Shown here in pieces: positions 22,801 to 25,313 of a stretch of DNA of 25,313 nt; within the stretch, counting starts at the first letter, position 1; each line of letters starts with the position of its first letter. The notes below the pieces were generated by a model. It searched no databases, was not told the origin of the DNA, and worked only from the letters and a program-made list of their open reading frames with translations. The position numbers and the translations under genes are program-made. Source of the DNA: a virus; IMG/VR virus record IMGVR_UViG_3300030098_005603, positions 1-25,313 of that record; one strand, given 5' to 3'.

Positions 22801-25313
22801 TTTGATAGAATATTTTATTCTAATGTATTATATGATATGAGCTTAAATGGATTTAAAACTCCTAAAAATAAGACTGAATTTAGACAAGTATTTAGAAAAC
22901 TATTAAACCCAGAACAGTTTGTAGGAAGTGCAGTTGCTTATAATAAAAGAGCTCAAATATGGTTTAATTCTTTTCATGGTGGAAATAAAGACTTTATGAA
23001 AAACTATAAAGGAGCTGATGGTAAAGACTTAGGATTAGATGTTGATGGTAATTTTAAGTATGTACTAATAGGAGACCCTACTAAACCTAAAAATAAAACA
23101 AGTTTAGAAGCTTTAAATGTAGAGCTACCTGAGCATGTAGATGGAGCTATAATAGCTAGAAGTGATGTTGTAGATGCTATATTAAGAGATGCAGGGCTTC
23201 CTGAATCTGGACAAAATAAGTCTTTTATTATATCTAAAAACCCTGAATTAGGAGCATTATTAGGCAAGTATATGATACATGATGCTGGTAAAACTGCTAC
23301 ACAACAAATGCAAAAACAAGGATTGCATTTTATGATTATGACTTCTGCTGCTAAACAAACAGGTAATAGAAAAGTTACTGATTACAGAGTGGCAGACAAC
23401 GGAGATTTGACATTTAAAAAAGGAACTGAAACTTATGGGTTGAATCCTGAAGAAATATTCTATTCTCCTTCTACATTTGGACAAAAACATATGACTCAAA
23501 ATCAATCTTGGGTTAAACAATTATTTACTAATTTCCAACAATTTGGACATGCTGGTGTGTCTAGAGAGGTGATAAATGATATAGCAGATACTATTATTAA
23601 AGGTTCTGCTGAAGGAACTAAAGAAGGTAATGCTATTTTAAAGAAATACGCAGATACTTTAGATGACAAATATATTAAAGATATTATAAATAACGTAGAT
23701 AAGATAGGAACTCAGCAATTATTGGAAGTGTCTAAAAGGCCTGGAGCTGAAAGATTTGCTGATTCATTATTGCAACATATGTTAAGAGTTAATATAGAGG
23801 CTGTCAACTCTGCTGTTAGAGAAGGAGAAGTAACAGTAGAGCAAGGAGAACAGTTTAAAGAAAACGTTAGAGACTTTAATTCTGTAGCAGATAGACTCCT
23901 TGAACTATCAGCAGAAAATAGCAAAGAGGCTAACAGTAAAGGTCAAAATGGATACTCAGCATATTTTCATAAGTTTGTAAGAGATTATAGAATGGCTACT
24001 ATGCATAATTGGGTTACTCATAAAATAACAAGACCTAAAGTAGACAATTCTGCTGTTGGATTTATTAGACCTTATGATAAATTTATGCAAAGGAAATTCC
24101 CTGAATTAAATAAAAGAGATGATATATTTTATTTAGATAATGCTTATAAAGAAACTGTTATAAACTTAGCTTATCCTATTAAAAATAGAAATAATATGAA
24201 ACTAGGTGAGCTTTGGGATACCTTTAATAAGAAAAAGAACTCAGGTGAGTGGAAAAAAGGCGATAAACTATATGACTATGTTCAAGATATATTTGACGCA
24301 GTAGTCTTACGTGTACCTATGGACTCTGCTTCTGGTGCCCATAAGCTTAGGTTTAAAGGCTTTACTGATAGAGTAGGTCATGGTATTATGATGCATTCTA
24401 GAAGTATGAGAGCTCTTGGTGGTGCTGACCTTGATGGTGATGAAGCTTTCTTTTACTTTGGTGGTAGAACTGAAGATGGTAAAGGTGCTGGTATGAAAAA
24501 ATCTTGGAAAGAAGCTATACATGCTCAAAAAGAAGAGTTTTATACTGGCAAGGGTAATAAAAGAGATGTTCAACATAATAAGAAAGCTATTATAAAAGTA
24601 GGTCCTGATAAAGGGAAAACTTTTTCAGAAGTATTTACTATCCCTGGTGGTGAAGATTTAAAAAGAAGTAAAACTTTATTTTACTCTCCTATGTCTAGGC
24701 TTAACGCTTCTCAAGGAGCTGTAGAAGGTAGAGATATGCTAGGAATAGCTGTTAGCCAAGGGCAAATAATGAAATCTACTTATAATACTATTATGGATAC
24801 TCCTGGAAGACAAGATGTATTTGAGGTTCAACATGGATTTGGAGAAAATAGAAAAACTATTAGAATTACAATTAAACCTAGGACTGCTAAAGAATGGCAA
24901 GAATTACAAAGAGAAATGACAAGAGCTCAAATAGCTTTTGCATCTGACCCTCTTGATGAAGCAGGCCTTAAAGATGCTAAAGTCTTTTTTCAAAAATTAC
25001 ATCAAGCTCATTTTAAAATAGCTAAAGTTGAAGAAAAGGTTGGTAAAAAATATTTTAAAAGTGATATAGATGTTGAGGACCTTTCACCTTTTCAATTAAA
25101 AAATGGTATATATGGAAAGATATACAAGCTTAACTCAGCTAACTTTGGTAGAAACTGGAGTGAAGGTAGAAACTGGACATTTGACGAGCGTCATTCTATG
25201 AATAGAAATATATATGATTTTTCCACAGAACAAATAAATACTATGCTTCCTAAAATGGCAGAAACTTTAGTAGGAATAGATTACTCTGAAAATCTATTTA
25301 AAAGATTAGACAA
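19858..25313 (+). CDS. Giant ejection protein with SLOG-like domain and DPBB RNA polymerase active site (partial)
   Basis: The frame opens at GTG 19858, one base after the previous stop, the only possible start after an in-frame TAG at 19837; it runs off the window after 1818 residues. Residues about 95-260 hold Gly/Ala-rich hydrophobic segments (SSVSSVWEGVDVMLESFFGG; TTPEQVYEYLMGAYFG) as in internal virion proteins. Residues about 376-540 resemble a SLOG domain: GGAKGADATWATYLKRAG and GTGWGVQMAINARKPIFVFD. A charged coiled coil lies at about 605-665. About 1097-1170 contains DGAIIAR and lysines (K1145, K1166 in SAAK) that may form the beta-like barrel. Residues 1482-1530 give the beta-prime-like site: R1485-V-P1487, then GADLDGDE (D1524, D1526, D1528 bind catalytic Mg2+ in known enzymes). 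The R-to-D spacing of 39 is near that of E. coli (R425 to D460, 35). I infer an injected single-chain RNA polymerase, as in N4 and crAss-like phages. Confidence 0.75.
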   Translation, partial: MAVQQQIQFQPRLSSIQTRQVIDGYKRNPSRYNEELLEDLRQHAYYHNIPFYEGDFSIIDAVKQAGGGFIEGFTTLKVVDPPDNEYEAIARNIGHLAGFAPGMLAGPAKALKLTGMAKAAGFLGDKSVPMAAAKFATNKARGLVGGLVKASQGSRFQAANAASKFLLGNRAKHIAEGAFHLGVASSVSSVWEGVDVMLESFFGGAIAGGVFRGIGNLIPGDKGADKFIRGLAGSLFMGIPASQRGATTPEQVYEYLMGAYFGSKEMPWFRASAGKFLSKMEEQARKDPKIAVERNPADMKGFSELPEIVQKHVKKQAEQIYGKWGDNAGRAHELMKELGILEQIPADAPMEMGYPILQKVVQGVRGQSGTKPSEILDFGVSGGAKGADATWATYLKRAGVPTVHYIPQGGSSKLTRDRTAGVPREMSKKELLNNLEEVDRAASNLNKQTPSDDYTLDLQLRNAEIVKKSSKIYAIGTIMTPSSANKHTKKNPQLHGRALEGGTGWGVQMAINARKPIFVFDQPSKKWFAFDYGVKGGGRFRVMQGIPDLVKRPGLVGSRKLTKAGKKAIKDVVIKKFPEAYKGQKPDESQKGINADILDKHPEVIKESIQLAERQRELTKNITELENVIKDKEIDKKNIAKAKKEIKANKAEFKKNDKRLTKLNKLSPSQHFDIEGNVVDDSAPSVDTGMANTNTGNKAEYFVRSFMRDLYKGDELPQTQNARIANVSKQVHQLFIKHFDKNFKINNSEEFASDIQKIWPRDLSREAKGYLRAWLRSSNNSKSNTYLKVSDKKIRLTNPNNPRTYAGKRKKVQRAPSVLELFYEANRPKDDIGEPIALFDEVTVKNKRGSNIDVPLYKLKKHWANEKIGPKNIRRGEKKAETKFRALQSKIINYMFKNHNMLPLGGVGDKARMMFVKIHPNANLKPAKIKTEVATIRNEINKFKYKDKNGKIKKLDSDIMKKYKADKKQYTKLFGDKAGKEFDRIFYSNVLYDMSLNGFKTPKNKTEFRQVFRKLLNPEQFVGSAVAYNKRAQIWFNSFHGGNKDFMKNYKGADGKDLGLDVDGNFKYVLIGDPTKPKNKTSLEALNVELPEHVDGAIIARSDVVDAILRDAGLPESGQNKSFIISKNPELGALLGKYMIHDAGKTATQQMQKQGLHFMIMTSAAKQTGNRKVTDYRVADNGDLTFKKGTETYGLNPEEIFYSPSTFGQKHMTQNQSWVKQLFTNFQQFGHAGVSREVINDIADTIIKGSAEGTKEGNAILKKYADTLDDKYIKDIINNVDKIGTQQLLEVSKRPGAERFADSLLQHMLRVNIEAVNSAVREGEVTVEQGEQFKENVRDFNSVADRLLELSAENSKEANSKGQNGYSAYFHKFVRDYRMATMHNWVTHKITRPKVDNSAVGFIRPYDKFMQRKFPELNKRDDIFYLDNAYKETVINLAYPIKNRNNMKLGELWDTFNKKKNSGEWKKGDKLYDYVQDIFDAVVLRVPMDSASGAHKLRFKGFTDRVGHGIMMHSRSMRALGGADLDGDEAFFYFGGRTEDGKGAGMKKSWKEAIHAQKEEFYTGKGNKRDVQHNKKAIIKVGPDKGKTFSEVFTIPGGEDLKRSKTLFYSPMSRLNASQGAVEGRDMLGIAVSQGQIMKSTYNTIMDTPGRQDVFEVQHGFGENRKTIRITIKPRTAKEWQELQREMTRAQIAFASDPLDEAGLKDAKVFFQKLHQAHFKIAKVEEKVGKKYFKSDIDVEDLSPFQLKNGIYGKIYKLNSANFGRNWSEGRNWTFDERHSMNRNIYDFSTEQINTMLPKMAETLVGIDYSENLFKRLD

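Noticed and set aside
23263-23296. Possible Walker A ATP-binding motif near GKYMIHDAGKT
   Set aside because: The first glycine is not in the G-x4-GK(S/T) position, so the pattern does not fit; these lysines are better considered as part of the possible first barrel.
24427-24444. DLDGDE as a calcium EF-hand loop instead of a polymerase site
   Set aside because: The EF-hand spacing DxDxDG is not met (E follows the third D), whereas the upstream RxP and the following hydrophobic strand fit the polymerase loop.
1-25313. tRNA genes, CRISPR arrays, integrase, insertion sequences, attachment sites
   Set aside because: None was seen: no cloverleaf-like gaps, no regularly spaced direct repeats, and almost no non-coding space.

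Overview
The window is a low-GC, tightly packed, single-strand stretch of a tailed bacteriophage genome, most likely podovirus-like (short tail). The layout supports this: end of a major capsid gene, small head proteins, head-tail adaptor-like proteins, a very large nozzle/hub-like protein, a fibre-like protein, then an ejection-protein cassette. All supported genes are on the + strand, and many overlap by one base at stop-start junctions (TAATG, TGATG, TAGTG). There are no tRNAs, CRISPR arrays, integrases or insertion sequences. Strong purine-rich ribosome sites such as AGGAGG indicate a bacterial host. A phage-encoded outer-membrane-type beta-barrel protein suggests a Gram-negative host. The gene set recalls marine phages, but that is an impression from memory and not a database result.

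Region 1 (1-5086): capsid protein C-terminus, a small beta-rich head protein, a strong UUCG-loop hairpin, further small virion proteins, adaptor-like proteins (the second apparently split into two genes), a type II secretion ATPase N-domain-like repeat fused to a membrane/coiled-coil protein, a tiny Lys-rich GRP peptide, and the beta-barrel protein. Region 2 (5086-6763): a run of very small genes (one-TM, CxxC, coiled-coil, 49-aa), a zinc-ribbon protein, a calcineurin-like phosphoesterase, and a likely unannotated 30-aa gene bridging into the next gene. Region 3 (6756-17953): a 3477-aa giant protein whose two ends look like a podovirus nozzle/stabilisation protein, with about 2900 residues of inserted jelly-roll, beta-repeat and propeller-like modules, followed by a fibre-like protein. 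Region 4 (18010-25313): three internal virion (ejection) proteins. The third is incomplete at the window edge with at least 1818 residues.

The most notable content is in that last protein. Residues 1482-1540 carry the active-site signature of double-psi beta-barrel RNA polymerases: an RxP segment followed 39 residues later by GADLDGDE, which parallels R425 and NADFDGD of bacterial beta-prime and the DLDGD of QDE-1/RDR enzymes. Upstream, residues 376-540 look like a SLOG-family nucleotide-binding domain. I infer a virion-packaged, injected single-chain RNA polymerase, analogous in concept to those of N4 and crAss-like phages, fused to a possible nucleotide or signal-molecule binding domain. 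This is the best candidate for an undescribed system here. If correct, the phage would carry its early transcription machinery, and perhaps a sensor or sponge module, into the cell together with the DNA.
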